From assembly GCA_963709645.1 (NCBI GenBank), contig CAVPXP010000016.1, forward strand, positions 1 through 64,000: DNA of 64,000 nucleotides, read 5' to 3'. Origin of the DNA: DYRB01 sp963709645 (GTDB taxonomy: Bacteria; Pseudomonadota; Gammaproteobacteria; Chromatiales; Chromatiaceae). Position 1 is the first letter of the stretch, and each line of letters starts with the position of its first letter. Both the position numbers and the translations under genes were made by a program. This document shows positions 43,647-54,023 of this stretch, piece by piece. Under the pieces are notes generated by a model. That model saw nothing but the letters and a program-made list of their open reading frames with translations. It did no database searches and had not been told where the DNA came from.

Positions 43647-44692
43647 GTGTCTGATCGCTTGACAATCGCGTTGGACGCCATGGGCGGGGACCACGGCCCT
43701 GGGTCGTTGTCCCCGCTGCGTTGGCTTTTCTCGAGCACACCAAGGACGCGGATCTGATCCTCGTCGGGCGCGAGGACGAGATTGCCAGGTACTTGGGAGC
43801 GGCAAAAGCCGATGGGCGGTTGCGTGTCCACCACGCGTCCCAGACCATCGCGATGGACGAGTCGCCTTCCAAGGCCCTGCGCGGCAAGAAGGACTCCTCG
43901 ATGCGCGTGGCCATCGATTTGGTCAAGTCCGGTGCGGCACACGCCTGCGTGAGCGCTGGCAACACCGGGGCCCTGATGGCGACAGCCCGGTTCGTGCTGA
44001 AGACCCTGCCGAACGTCGATCGCCCCGCCATCATCACCGCGGTGCCCTCCCTGCACGGGAGCACCTACATGCTGGACCTGGGGGCGAACGTCGATTGCAC
44101 CGCCGAGCACCTGTTCCAGTTCGCCGTCATGGGCAGCGAGCTGGTCACCGCGGTGGAGGGGATCGCTGCACCCGCTGTGGGTCTGCTCAACATCGGTCAG
44201 GAGGAGATCAAGGGCAACGAGCAGGTCAAGCAGGCCCACGAGCTCCTGGCAGCCAGCTCGCTGAACTACATCGGCTACGTGGAGGGGGACGACGTCTACC
44301 TCGGGCAGGTCGACGTGGTGGTGTCCGACGGCTTCGTCGGCAACGTGGCGCTCAAGTCCAGCGAGGGCGTGGCCAAGATGGTGAGCCACGTGCTGCGCGA
44401 GAGCTTCACGCGCAATTGGCTGACCCGGCTCTCGGGGCTGGCCGCCCTGCCGATCCTCCGGCGGTTTCGCAACACCTTCGACCCGCGCCGCTACAACGGC
44501 GCCAGCCTGCTCGGCCTGCGCGGGATCGTCATCAAGAGTCACGGCGGGGCAGATGTGCTGGCCTTCGAAAATGCCATCCACATCGCCGAGAAGGAGGTCC
44601 ATTGCAACATCCCGGAACGGATCAGCCACCAGGTGGGCCTCCAGCTCGACGTCAGCCGTCGGGGCGACGAGCGGGCCAGGACGACGGCGTGA
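43647..44692 (+). CDS. plsX: Phosphate acyltransferase PlsX, one frameshift near the 5' end
   Basis: PlsX makes acyl-phosphate from acyl-ACP for phospholipid synthesis. The start GTG 43647 gives SDRLTIALDAMGGDHGP, the standard N terminus. The frame then breaks near 43700-43705, where one missing base would read VVVPAALAFLEHTKDADLIL. Downstream the frame is intact: DESPSKALRGKKDSSMRVAI, SAGNTGALMATARFVL and GNVALKSSEGVAKMV are typical. A one-base sequencing error is likely because the gene is normally essential. Its TGA overlaps the fabH start by 4 bp. Confidence 0.88.
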
Positions 44693-45648
44693 CCCTGTAT
44701 TCGCGGGTGCTTGGGACGGGTGGCTTCCTGCCCGAGAAGGTGCTGACCAATGCCGATCTCGAGGGCATGGTCGACACCACGGATCAGTGGATCCGCGAGC
44801 GCACCGGCATCCTCAAGCGCCACATCGCGGCCCCTGACGAGACCTGCGTCGACCTCGCCGAGGTCGCAGCCCGCAACGCCCTGGAGGCGGCCGGTCTGGC
44901 GGCCTCGGAGATCGACCTCATCGTGGTCGCTACCACCACCCCGGACCAGGTCTTTCCCAGCAACGCCTGCCTGCTGCAACAAAGGCTCGATATTCACGGC
45001 TGCCCGGCGTTCGACATCCAGGCGGTGTGCACTGGGTTCGTCTACGCCGTGGCGGTCGCGGACAAGTTCATCCGTACCGGCTGCGCCCGCCACGTCCTGG
45101 TGGTCGGGGCCGAGACCCTGTCGCGCATCCTCAATTGGGAGGACCGCGGGACCTCCGTGCTGTTCGGCGACGGGGCGGGCGCGGTGGTCCTGGGCGCCAG
45201 CGAGGAGCCCGGCATCCTCTCGACCCACCTGCACGCCGACGGGGCCTACAAGGATCTGCTGCAGGTCCCGGCAGGGATCGGCAACGGTCAGCGGGGCTCG
45301 CCCTTCATGGAGATGCGCGGAAACGAGGTCTTCCGGGTCGCCGTGACGACCCTGGGCCGGATCGTAGACGAGACCCTGGAGGCCAACGGGCTGGATCAGG
45401 CCGACATCGATTGGCTGATCCCGCACCAGGCCAACATCCGCATTATTCAGGCCACGGCGCGCAAGCTGAACCTCCCCATGGATCGCGTCGTGGTCACCGT
45501 GCATGACCACGGCAATACCTCTGCCGCCTCTATCCCCCTGGCCTTCGATCAGGCGGTACGGGACGGCCGCATCCGCCGCGGCGAGACCCTGCTGATGGAG
45601 GCCTTCGGCGGGGGCTTCACCTGGGGCTCCGTACTGCTGCGCTACTGA
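44689..45648 (+). CDS. fabH: Beta-ketoacyl-ACP synthase III
   Basis: The 319-residue enzyme starts fatty-acid synthesis by condensing acetyl-CoA with malonyl-ACP. The catalytic triad is visible as Cys114 (QAVCTGF), His246 (IPHQANIRI) and Asn276 (HDHGNTSAAS). GTG 44689 overlaps the plsX stop in a GTGA arrangement. The gene is intact. Confidence 0.95.
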   Translation: MTLYSRVLGTGGFLPEKVLTNADLEGMVDTTDQWIRERTGILKRHIAAPDETCVDLAEVAARNALEAAGLAASEIDLIVVATTTPDQVFPSNACLLQQRLDIHGCPAFDIQAVCTGFVYAVAVADKFIRTGCARHVLVVGAETLSRILNWEDRGTSVLFGDGAGAVVLGASEEPGILSTHLHADGAYKDLLQVPAGIGNGQRGSPFMEMRGNEVFRVAVTTLGRIVDETLEANGLDQADIDWLIPHQANIRIIQATARKLNLPMDRVVVTVHDHGNTSAASIPLAFDQAVRDGRIRRGETLLMEAFGGGFTWGSVLLRY

Positions 45649-45674
45649 GGCCGTTGCGGTATCGAGACGACGAC

Positions 45675-46628
45675 ATGACATCAGGATCCTCGGCCTTCGT
45701 CTTCCTCTTCCCCGGCCAGGGCAGCCAGGGGGTTGGCATGCTCCAGGGCCTGGCCCAGGCCTACCCGCAAGTTCGCGCCACCTTCGCCGAGGCGTCCGAG
45801 GTCCTTGGCCTCGACCTCTGGGGCCTGGTCGCCGAGGGTCCGGCGGACGCGCTCGACCGCACCGAGAACACCCAGCCCGCCATGCTCGCGGCCGGGGTGG
45901 CGGTGTGGCGCGTCTGGGGAGCCTGCGGCGGACCGGCGCCGGCGGCCATGGCTGGGCATAGCCTCGGGGAGTACTCGGCCCTGGTCTGTGCCGGGGCCCT
46001 GGGGTTCTCCGAGGCGGTGGCGACAGTGGCCGAACGCGGCCGGCTGATGCAGGGTGCTGTGCCGGCGGGGCAGGGGGCCATGGCGGCCGTCCTGGGTCTG
46101 GATGACGCCGCGGTCGCCGCCCTCTGTGAGCGCGAGGCCCAGGGCGAGGTCCTGGAGCCGGTCAACTTCAACGCCCCGGGACAGGTCGTGATCGCTGGTT
46201 CAGCGGCGGCTGTGGCACGCGCGGTTGCCGCGGCCAAGTCCGCCGGGGCCAAGCGGGCACTGGTCCTGCCGGTCAGTGTCCCGTCCCATTGTGCCCTGAT
46301 GCGTCCAGCGGCGGATCGGCTCGCAGAGCGCCTTGCCGAGGTGCCCATCGCAGTCCCGCGCATCCCGGTGATCCACAACGTCACGGTGGACACGGCGCCC
46401 GACGCGGATGCGATCCGCTCGCTCCTGGTCCGGCAGCTCTACAGCCCGGTGCGCTGGGTCGAAACGGTGCGCCGCCTTGCCGCCGACGGCGCCAGTCTGG
46501 CTCTGGAGGCGGGGCCAGGTAAGGTCCTCTCCGGGCTCGGCAAGCGCATCGTGCCGGACCTTAGCACTCTGCCGGTATTCGACCCGGCGACCCTCGACTC
46601 GGCACTGGAGGCAGCGCGTCATGCTTGA
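45675..46628 (+). CDS. fabD: Malonyl-CoA:ACP transacylase
   Basis: The 317-residue protein loads malonyl groups on ACP. It has FLFPGQGSQGVGM at the N terminus, the nucleophile Ser96 in AGHSLGEYSAL and the catalytic His in VPSHCALM. ATG 45675 follows a short gap after fabH and its stop overlaps fabG by 8 bp. Confidence 0.95.
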   Translation: MTSGSSAFVFLFPGQGSQGVGMLQGLAQAYPQVRATFAEASEVLGLDLWGLVAEGPADALDRTENTQPAMLAAGVAVWRVWGACGGPAPAAMAGHSLGEYSALVCAGALGFSEAVATVAERGRLMQGAVPAGQGAMAAVLGLDDAAVAALCEREAQGEVLEPVNFNAPGQVVIAGSAAAVARAVAAAKSAGAKRALVLPVSVPSHCALMRPAADRLAERLAEVPIAVPRIPVIHNVTVDTAPDADAIRSLLVRQLYSPVRWVETVRRLAADGASLALEAGPGKVLSGLGKRIVPDLSTLPVFDPATLDSALEAARHA

Positions 46629-47361
46629 AGGCGAATTTGCACTGGTCACCGGGGCCACCCGCGGCATCGGGCGCGCCATTGCTCTGGCCCTGGGGGCCCA
46701 GGGGGCAACGGTCGTGGGGACCGCCACAACCCCTGGCGGCGCGGAGCGCATCGGTGCCGCCCTGCGCGAGGCTGGCTTCAGTGGTGATGGGCTGGTCATG
46801 AATGTGACCGACCAGGGATCGGTCGATGCCGCCTTGGGGGCAATGTCAGAGACTTTCGGGGCGCCCAGTATCCTGGTCAACAATGCCGGCATTACCCGGG
46901 ACAACCTCCTGATGCGCATGAAGGATGCCGAGTGGGACCAGATCATCGATACCAACCTGACCTCCGTCTACCGGCTCAGCAAGGCCTGCCTGCGGACCAT
47001 GAGCAAGGCCCGCAAGGGTCGGATCATCAATATCTCCTCCGTGGTGGCGATGAGCGGCAATGCCGGTCAGGCCAACTATGCGGCGGCCAAGGCGGGGATG
47101 ATCGGCTTCACCAAGTCCCTTGCCAGGGAGGTCGGCTCCCGGGGCATTACGGTCAACTGCGTGGCGCCGGGCTTCATCGACACGGACATGACCCGGGCCC
47201 TCAATGAACAGCAGCGGCAGGCCCTGCTTGCGACCATCCCCTTGGGCCGTCTCGGCCAACCGGAGGAGATCGCGTCGGTGGTCGCCTTTCTCGCTTCCCC
47301 TGCCGCGGCCTACGTCACCGGGGAGACCATCCAGGTCAACGGCGGCATGTATATGGCCTGA
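46621..47361 (+). CDS. fabG: 3-oxoacyl-ACP reductase
   Basis: The 246-residue short-chain dehydrogenase reduces 3-oxoacyl-ACP with NADPH. It has TGATRGIGRAIALAL for cofactor binding, NNAGITRDNLLMRMK, and the catalytic YAAAKAG after ISSVVAMSGNAGQAN. It ends ETIQVNGGMYMA. ATG 46621 lies inside the fabD 3' end. Confidence 0.95.
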   Translation: MLEGEFALVTGATRGIGRAIALALGAQGATVVGTATTPGGAERIGAALREAGFSGDGLVMNVTDQGSVDAALGAMSETFGAPSILVNNAGITRDNLLMRMKDAEWDQIIDTNLTSVYRLSKACLRTMSKARKGRIINISSVVAMSGNAGQANYAAAKAGMIGFTKSLAREVGSRGITVNCVAPGFIDTDMTRALNEQQRQALLATIPLGRLGQPEEIASVVAFLASPAAAYVTGETIQVNGGMYMA

Positions 47362-47405
47362 CTTTGCCGTGGCCGAAATGAGTTTGGAAAAGAAACCTAT
47401 AAACA

Positions 47406-47469
47406 ATCGGTTGGATGGGTTGCCTGGGAGCAACCGCGCCTTTCATCGGCAACCGATAGCCACTAGAAT
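47406..47469 (+). promoter_or_regulatory. Nested hairpins and possible promoter upstream of acpP
   Basis: The 206-bp fabG-acpP gap holds an outer inverted repeat ATCGGTT (47406-47412) / AACCGAT (47451-47457) around an inner GGTTGC (47418-47423) / GCAACC (47430-47435). A TAGAAT at 47464-47469 with TTTCAT 17 bp upstream may be a promoter giving acpP its own high-level transcript, as in other bacteria. Confidence 0.35.
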
Positions 47470-47567
47470 ACCGCCAGCCCCGGGGCCGGGGCCTTCTGAA
47501 CAACCCAACCCAGCCAACAACAACCTGGTCAGTCCAGTCTAGTCAACCCAGAGAGGGTGCAATCGAG

Positions 47568-47804
47568 ATGAGCAGCATCGAAGAACGAGTTCGCAAAATC
47601 GTAGTGGAACAGCTTGGTGTCAAGGAGGAAGAGGTGTCTCTTGAGTCGTCCTTTGTCGACGACCTCGGCGCCGATTCCCTGGACACGGTCGAGCTGGTGA
47701 TGGCCTTGGAGGAGGAGTTCGAGACCGAGATCCCGGACGAGGATGCTGAGAAGATCACTACGGTTCAGCAGGCCATTGACTACGTCAACGCACATCAGGC
47801 CTGA
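47568..47804 (+). CDS. acpP: Acyl carrier protein
   Basis: The 78-residue acidic protein carries the phosphopantetheine site at Ser37 in DDLGADSLDTVELVM. It is almost identical in pattern to the ACPs of other gammaproteobacteria. It sits between fabG and fabF. A weak GAGAGGG precedes ATG 47568 by about 10 bases. Confidence 0.96.
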   Translation: MSSIEERVRKIVVEQLGVKEEEVSLESSFVDDLGADSLDTVELVMALEEEFETEIPDEDAEKITTVQQAIDYVNAHQA

Positions 47805-47902
47805 GGCGCACCAGCGCAGTTGGTCTGCCGCCCCGCGCCGAGCTTCCGGGTTCCGTGGCGCGGTTGCTGGCTCCGATGCCGATCCGATCTGAGGGGAATC
47901 CC

Positions 47903-49141
<1,239 letters not shown>

Positions 49142-49170
49142 GCCCGCCCGGCCCGGTCCGAGGCGGCAGG

Positions 49171-50064
49171 TTGGGACCTACCGTCGCCCCTTTGGTCCCA
49201 TCGCTGCCGCTCGCCGCCCTGGTCAACGGGGTCAAGGCGGACAGCCTTTCGATCGCCGACCGCGGCCTGCATTACGGCGACGGACTCTTCGAGACCGTCG
49301 CCATCCGGCACGGGGCGCCCTGCCTCTGGGAAGAACACCTGCACAGGCTCCGCCTCGGGGCCGGCCGTCTCGCCATTCCGCTTCCGGCCCCGGGACTCTT
49401 GCTCGCCGAGTGCCTGGCCCTGGTCCGGGGCGTGGAGGCAGGGGTGCTCAAGCTGATCCTCACCGGCGGCTGCGGCGGGCGCGGATACAGACGGTCCCCC
49501 GAGCCTCTCCCTACCCGTATCCTGGTCCTCTATCCCCAGCCGACGGAACCGCCCCAGGTGCGCGATGCGGGGGTCGCGGTCCGCTGGTGCCGCACCGTCC
49601 TCGGGGAGAACCCGCAACTCGCCGGCATCAAGCACCTCAACCGCCTGGAACAGGTCCTCGCCCGCGCCGAATGGAACCTGGATGCAGGCGTCTGCGCCGA
49701 AGGCCTGATGTGCGACTGTCGCGGCCGGGTCATCGCAGGTACCATGACCAATGTTTTCGTCTACGCTAGTGGTCGGCTGCTGACTCCGCGGCTCGACACC
49801 TGTGGGGTGGCTGGGACCGTCCGGGGTCTCGTGCTGCGTCTGGCGCCGCGGCTGGGGATCAAGATCGCCGAGGCCGATCTGCGCCCTTCGGATCTCCACG
49901 CTGCTGGCGGACTCTTCCTAACCAATGCGGTGGTCGGGGTCTGGCCGGTGCGGGCGCTGGGGACCCAGGGGTTCGCGGTCAAGCTTTTGCCGCAGGGACT
50001 GATCTCGGCGGTGTGCGCCGCGGTCCATACGCCGCTGATTCCGTCGACTGGGACCGGTAGTTGA
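49171..50064 (+). CDS. pabC: Aminodeoxychorismate lyase
   Basis: The protein of about 297 residues is a fold-type IV PLP enzyme making p-aminobenzoate for folate. ADRGLHYGDGLFETVAIRHG and the PLP-lysine block GIKHLNRLEQVLARAEWN are characteristic, as is TMTNVFVYASG. There is no ATG near the 5' end. TTG 49171 is proposed, with TTG 49192 possible. The fabF-pabC-mltG order is standard. Confidence 0.88.
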   Translation: MGPTVAPLVPSLPLAALVNGVKADSLSIADRGLHYGDGLFETVAIRHGAPCLWEEHLHRLRLGAGRLAIPLPAPGLLLAECLALVRGVEAGVLKLILTGGCGGRGYRRSPEPLPTRILVLYPQPTEPPQVRDAGVAVRWCRTVLGENPQLAGIKHLNRLEQVLARAEWNLDAGVCAEGLMCDCRGRVIAGTMTNVFVYASGRLLTPRLDTCGVAGTVRGLVLRLAPRLGIKIAEADLRPSDLHAAGGLFLTNAVVGVWPVRALGTQGFAVKLLPQGLISAVCAAVHTPLIPSTGTGS

Positions 50065-50118
50065 GCGGTTAGCCGCAAGCAGCTATCAGCTCCTTCCGGG
50101 GAAAACTCGAACAGATGC

Positions 50119-51159
50119 ATGACTGATGCGTTTCAGCCTCCGATGAGACTATTCAAGGCCATTCTCGGTGCCATCGTCGCGCTGCTCATCGTTGGCGCGG
50201 CGGTGGTCGGAAGCCTCTGGGTGCAGTACCAGACCTTTGTTCGAACGCCGGCCGCGATCTACGGTGACCAGATGACGTTCGAGGTCCAGCGCGGCACCGG
50301 ATTTCGGGCCGTTGCACAGCAGCTGGCGGCGGCGAAGGTTATTTCCGACCCCTATACCTTCCTGGCGCTCGCCTTCCACACCGGCAAGGGCGGACAGCTC
50401 AAGTCTGGCGAATACGAGATTCGGAGCGGAATGACGCCGCCTCAAGTCCTGGACCTCCTGACTTCGGGAAAAGTGGCCCAGTATTCCCTGACCCTGGTCG
50501 AGGGCCGGACTTTCCGTCAAGGACTCGCGGTCATTGCGGCCGACCCGGTTCTCAGCGGGGACGTCCTGGAGCTGACCGACGAGGAGATCATGGCGGCTAT
50601 CGGCCGGCCCGGCGAGCACCCGGAGGGTCGGTTGTTCCCCGACACCTACCTCTTTCCCCGGGGCACTGCTTCCATCGATCTGGTCAAGCGTGCCTATACC
50701 CGCATGGAGGCGGTCATGAACGAGGAGTGGGGCGAACGTGCACAGGGTTTGCCATACCAGACCCCTTACGAGGCACTGATCCTGGCCTCGATCGTCGAGA
50801 AGGAGACGGGGCTCGCGTCAGAGCGCCCGGAGATCGCCGGGGTCTTCGTCCGTCGTCTGCGGAAAGGCATGAAACTCCAGACCGACCCCACGGTCATCTA
50901 CGGCATGGGCGCCGCCTTTGATGGCAACATCCGCCGGGCCGACTTGACGACAGACACGCCCTACAATACCTATGTCCACGCTGGCCTGCCGCCGACCCCC
51001 ATCGCCCTGCCCGGGCGTGAGGCGATTCGCGCCGTGCTCCATCCGGCCGCGGGCGACAGCCTCTACTTCGTCGCTAAGGGAGACGGCAGCCACGCCTTCT
51101 CGGCGACCCTCGACGAGCACAACCGGGCGGTGCGCCACTACCAGTTGGGGGGCCAATGA
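50119..51159 (+). CDS. mltG: Endolytic transglycosylase MltG
   Basis: The 346-residue inner-membrane protein has one N-terminal helix (FKAILGAIVALLIVGAAVV), a LysM-like segment and the YceG/MltG domain with the catalytic Glu in LILASIVEKETGL. It cuts nascent glycan strands in peptidoglycan and helps end their growth. Its stop overlaps the tmk start by 4 bp. A second ATG at 50143 is possible as start. Confidence 0.93.
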   Translation: MTDAFQPPMRLFKAILGAIVALLIVGAAVVGSLWVQYQTFVRTPAAIYGDQMTFEVQRGTGFRAVAQQLAAAKVISDPYTFLALAFHTGKGGQLKSGEYEIRSGMTPPQVLDLLTSGKVAQYSLTLVEGRTFRQGLAVIAADPVLSGDVLELTDEEIMAAIGRPGEHPEGRLFPDTYLFPRGTASIDLVKRAYTRMEAVMNEEWGERAQGLPYQTPYEALILASIVEKETGLASERPEIAGVFVRRLRKGMKLQTDPTVIYGMGAAFDGNIRRADLTTDTPYNTYVHAGLPPTPIALPGREAIRAVLHPAAGDSLYFVAKGDGSHAFSATLDEHNRAVRHYQLGGQ

Positions 51160-51806
51160 GCACGGGAGCGCAAACGCAGCGGGGTCGATTCATCACCCTG
51201 GAGGGGGTCGAAGGGGCGGGTAAGACAACGCAGATCGAGGCCATGCGCGCCTGGCTCGATGCGTGGGGTGTGCCGGTGCTCACGACCCGGGAGCCCGGCG
51301 GCTCCCCGATGGCCGAGCGCATTCGCGAGGTCTTGCTTGATTCGGGCAATGCGGGCATGGCCAGCGATGCGGAGCTCCTGCTGATGTTTGCGGCTCGAGC
51401 CGAGCACCTCGCCAAGACCGTCCGACCGGCCCTGGAGGCCGGTGTCTGGGTCCTCTGCGATCGCTTTACCGATGCGACCTATGCCTACCAGGGGGGTGGA
51501 CGGGGTGTCTCGCGGCAGCGCATCGCTCTGCTGGAGGATTTGGTGCAGGGCGACTTGCGCCCCGACCTCACCCTGCTGTTGGATATCCCCGTGGAGGAGG
51601 GTCTGGCCCGGGCACGCGGGCGCTCGGCCCCGGACCGTTTCGAGTCGGAAGCGGCGCGGTTCTTCGAGGCCGTGCGCGCCGAGTATCTGCACATTGCCGG
51701 ACTGGAACCGGAGCGGGTTCGGGTCATCGACGCACACGCCGATGCCGACACCGTCGCCGCTTTGCTGCATGCGGAGCTTCGGCCCTTCCTCGTCGGACGG
51801 GGTTGA
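51156..51806 (+). CDS. tmk: Thymidylate kinase
   Basis: The 216-residue enzyme phosphorylates dTMP. The P-loop is GVEGAGKTT (residues 17-25), the DR(Y/F) motif is CDRFTDATYAYQGGGRG, and TREPGGSPMAERIR is also typical. It starts at ATG 51156 in the ATGA overlap with mltG. holB follows almost at once. Confidence 0.94.
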   Translation: MSTGAQTQRGRFITLEGVEGAGKTTQIEAMRAWLDAWGVPVLTTREPGGSPMAERIREVLLDSGNAGMASDAELLLMFAARAEHLAKTVRPALEAGVWVLCDRFTDATYAYQGGGRGVSRQRIALLEDLVQGDLRPDLTLLLDIPVEEGLARARGRSAPDRFESEAARFFEAVRAEYLHIAGLEPERVRVIDAHADADTVAALLHAELRPFLVGRG

Positions 51807-51835
51807 GCTTCCGCTGCCGCCTGTCGAGTCTCCGG

Positions 51836-52846
51836 ATGACCAACGAAACAAGGGACCTCGCGCCGCCGCCTTGGCTTGGCGCGTCCTGGGATTTGCTCCA
51901 GCGCGCCCGGAAGGCCGGGCGCCTGCCCCATGCCTTGTTGGTTACCGGACCCGCGGGGGTCGGCAAGCGCCTGCTCGTCGACCTGCTGGCGCGCTCCCTG
52001 CTGTGCCAGACACCTGGGCCGGATGGTTATCCCTGCGAGCGGTGCCAGGACTGCCACCTCGTTCGTGTCGGCAACCACCCCGACTTGCTTCGCGTAGGGC
52101 CAGACCCTGAGGGTAAGTCCGACGAGATCCGGGTCGGCAGCATCCGCGATCTCGTCGAGTCAGAGGGTTTCACTCCGACGCGCGGGACCCACAAGGTCGT
52201 CTCCATCGACCCGGCCGACCGCATGAACCCGTCCGCGGCCAATGCCCTTCTCAAGACCCTGGAAGAGCCCTCCTCGGGTACCCTGTTTTGCCTGGTCACG
52301 GAGCGGGCCTACATGCTTCCGGCGACGGTGCGCAGCCGGTGCCAACGCCTGGCGCTGAGTTTGCCGGACGAGGTCGATGCCTTGGGCTGGCTCACCGGGA
52401 AGATCAAGGCCGGCGATCCGGGGCTCTTGTTGCGTCTCGCCCATGGGGCGCCGCTGCGGGCATTGGATTTGGCAGACGCGGCCCTGTTGGCGCGCCGGGA
52501 TGCGGCGTTCGAAGGCTTTCTGGCCGTGGGGCAAGGGCTGCGCGATCCGGTGTCCGAGGCCCAGGCTTGGGGTGACCTGGCGCCGAGGGTTTCCCTGGAC
52601 TGGCTGGGCGGATGGGTCAGCGATCTGTTACGCTTGGGCACGGACGGGGGGGCGGTGTACCTCGGCAATCCGGACAAGCGCGCCGTCATGGGCCAAGTGG
52701 CAGAGGGACTGGACCTTGGGTCCGGACACCGCTACCTGCAACGTGTTCTGCGGGCGCGTGCAAGCCAGGACAGCCCTCTCAATACGCAGTTGCTCCACGA
52801 GTCACTCCTGATTGACTGGGCGCGCTTCGCGCGCAAGGTGAGCTAG
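51836..52846 (+). CDS. holB: DNA polymerase III subunit delta'
   Basis: The 336-residue clamp-loader subunit has a Walker A-like GPAGVGKRLLVDLL, a four-Cys zinc module (CERCQDC and upstream Cys) and SRCQRL-type sensor region (PATVRSRCQRLALSLP). ATG 51836 lies 30 bp after tmk; an in-frame TTG at 51803 overlapping tmk is possible. It ends one codon before the pilZ gene. Confidence 0.93.
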   Translation: MTNETRDLAPPPWLGASWDLLQRARKAGRLPHALLVTGPAGVGKRLLVDLLARSLLCQTPGPDGYPCERCQDCHLVRVGNHPDLLRVGPDPEGKSDEIRVGSIRDLVESEGFTPTRGTHKVVSIDPADRMNPSAANALLKTLEEPSSGTLFCLVTERAYMLPATVRSRCQRLALSLPDEVDALGWLTGKIKAGDPGLLLRLAHGAPLRALDLADAALLARRDAAFEGFLAVGQGLRDPVSEAQAWGDLAPRVSLDWLGGWVSDLLRLGTDGGAVYLGNPDKRAVMGQVAEGLDLGSGHRYLQRVLRARASQDSPLNTQLLHESLLIDWARFARKVS

Positions 52847-53203
52847 ATGGACAAAGGTTCCCTCGGAGGCCAGCAGCGCATCCTGAGTTTCTCCATCAAG
52901 GATCGCAACGCCCTGTATCAGTCCTACATGCCATTCGTGAAAAACGGCGGGCTCTTCATCCCAACCACAAAACGTTACCAACTCGGAGACGAAATCTTTC
53001 TGCTGCTCCAACTCTTGGATGAGCCCGACCGTATCCCGGTCGCCGGGTGCGTCGTCTGGGTTACCCCCGTCGGGGCCGAGGGCAACCGCAGCGTTGGGGT
53101 CGGTGTCCAGTTCAGCGAACAGGACAAAGGGGTGGCCCGCCGCAAGATCGAGGAGTGCCTGGCCGGTGCCCTCAAGGCGGAGCGGCCGACGCATACCATG
53201 TGA
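52847..53203 (+). CDS. PilZ domain protein (type IV pilus assembly PilZ)
   Basis: The 118-residue protein follows the holB stop directly (TAGATG). It resembles the short PilZ of type IV pilus systems: FSIKDRNALYQSYMPFVKNG then GLFIPTTKRYQLGDEIFLLL. The RxxxR c-di-GMP motif is absent, as in that group, which works with FimX/PilB instead. Its place between holB and tatD is common in gammaproteobacteria. Confidence 0.9.
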   Translation: MDKGSLGGQQRILSFSIKDRNALYQSYMPFVKNGGLFIPTTKRYQLGDEIFLLLQLLDEPDRIPVAGCVVWVTPVGAEGNRSVGVGVQFSEQDKGVARRKIEECLAGALKAERPTHTM

Positions 53204-53244
53204 CGGCCTGTCGCCGTCCCGTTCGCCCGGAGCCGGCAGAGCCC

Positions 53245-54022
53245 ATGCCCCTATTTCGTGGATTCCCACTGTCACCTCGACCGCGTCGACCTCAAGCCCT
53301 ATGGAGGCGACTTTGGTCGGCTGATGGCCGACACCGCCGCGGCGGGCGTGGACCGGATGCTCTGTGTCTCTATCGACCTGGAGCACTATTCGGCCATGCG
53401 CGCCCTGGTCGACCCCTATCCCCAGGTGGCCGTTTCCGTCGGGGTCCACCCCAACGAGGACGAGGGGCGGGATCCGGCGCCTGAAGAGTTGATGGCCCTG
53501 GCCGCCGACCCGCGCAATGTCGCCATCGGCGAGACCGGACTCGACTACTATCGCAGCGAAGGCGACCTCACCTGGCAGGAGGAGCGCTTCCGTAACCACA
53601 TTGCGGCCGCCCGGGCCTGCGGCAAGCCCCTGATCATCCATACCCGAGCGGCGCGGGCGGACACCATCCGCATCATGCAGGAGGCGCAGGCACGTGACGC
53701 CGGCGGGGTGATGCACTGCTTCACCGAGGACTGGGAGACTGCCAAGGCGGCCCTGGATCTCGGGTTCTATATCTCTTTTTCTGGCATCCTCACCTTCAAG
53801 ACCGCCGCGGATCTGCGTGAGGTGGCGGCCCGGGTACCCTCGGATCGCATCCTGATCGAGACCGATGCCCCCTACCTGGCCCCGGTCCCCTATCGAGGCA
53901 AGCCCAACGAGCCGCGCTACGTGACCCATGTCGCCGAGTGCCTGGCGGGCCTTCGCGGCATGACGGTCGATGCGGTCGCGGATCTGACCGGCCGCAACTT
54001 CTCCGCCCTGTTTCGCGTCTGA
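53245..54022 (+). CDS. TatD family metal-dependent hydrolase, possible one-base error at start
   Basis: The product of about 258 residues has the TatD metal-binding set: DSHCHLDRVD, GETGLDYYRSEGD, LIIHTRAARADT, MHCFTEDWE and ETDAPYLAPVPYRG. TatD proteins are DNases or phosphoesterases. GTG 53258 starts an open frame. However, ATG 53245 followed by CCCC would read MPYFVDSHCHLD if one C were removed, matching the usual N terminus, so a homopolymer error is likely. It is the last gene of the fab-to-tatD block. Confidence 0.88.
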
Positions 54023-54023
54023 G

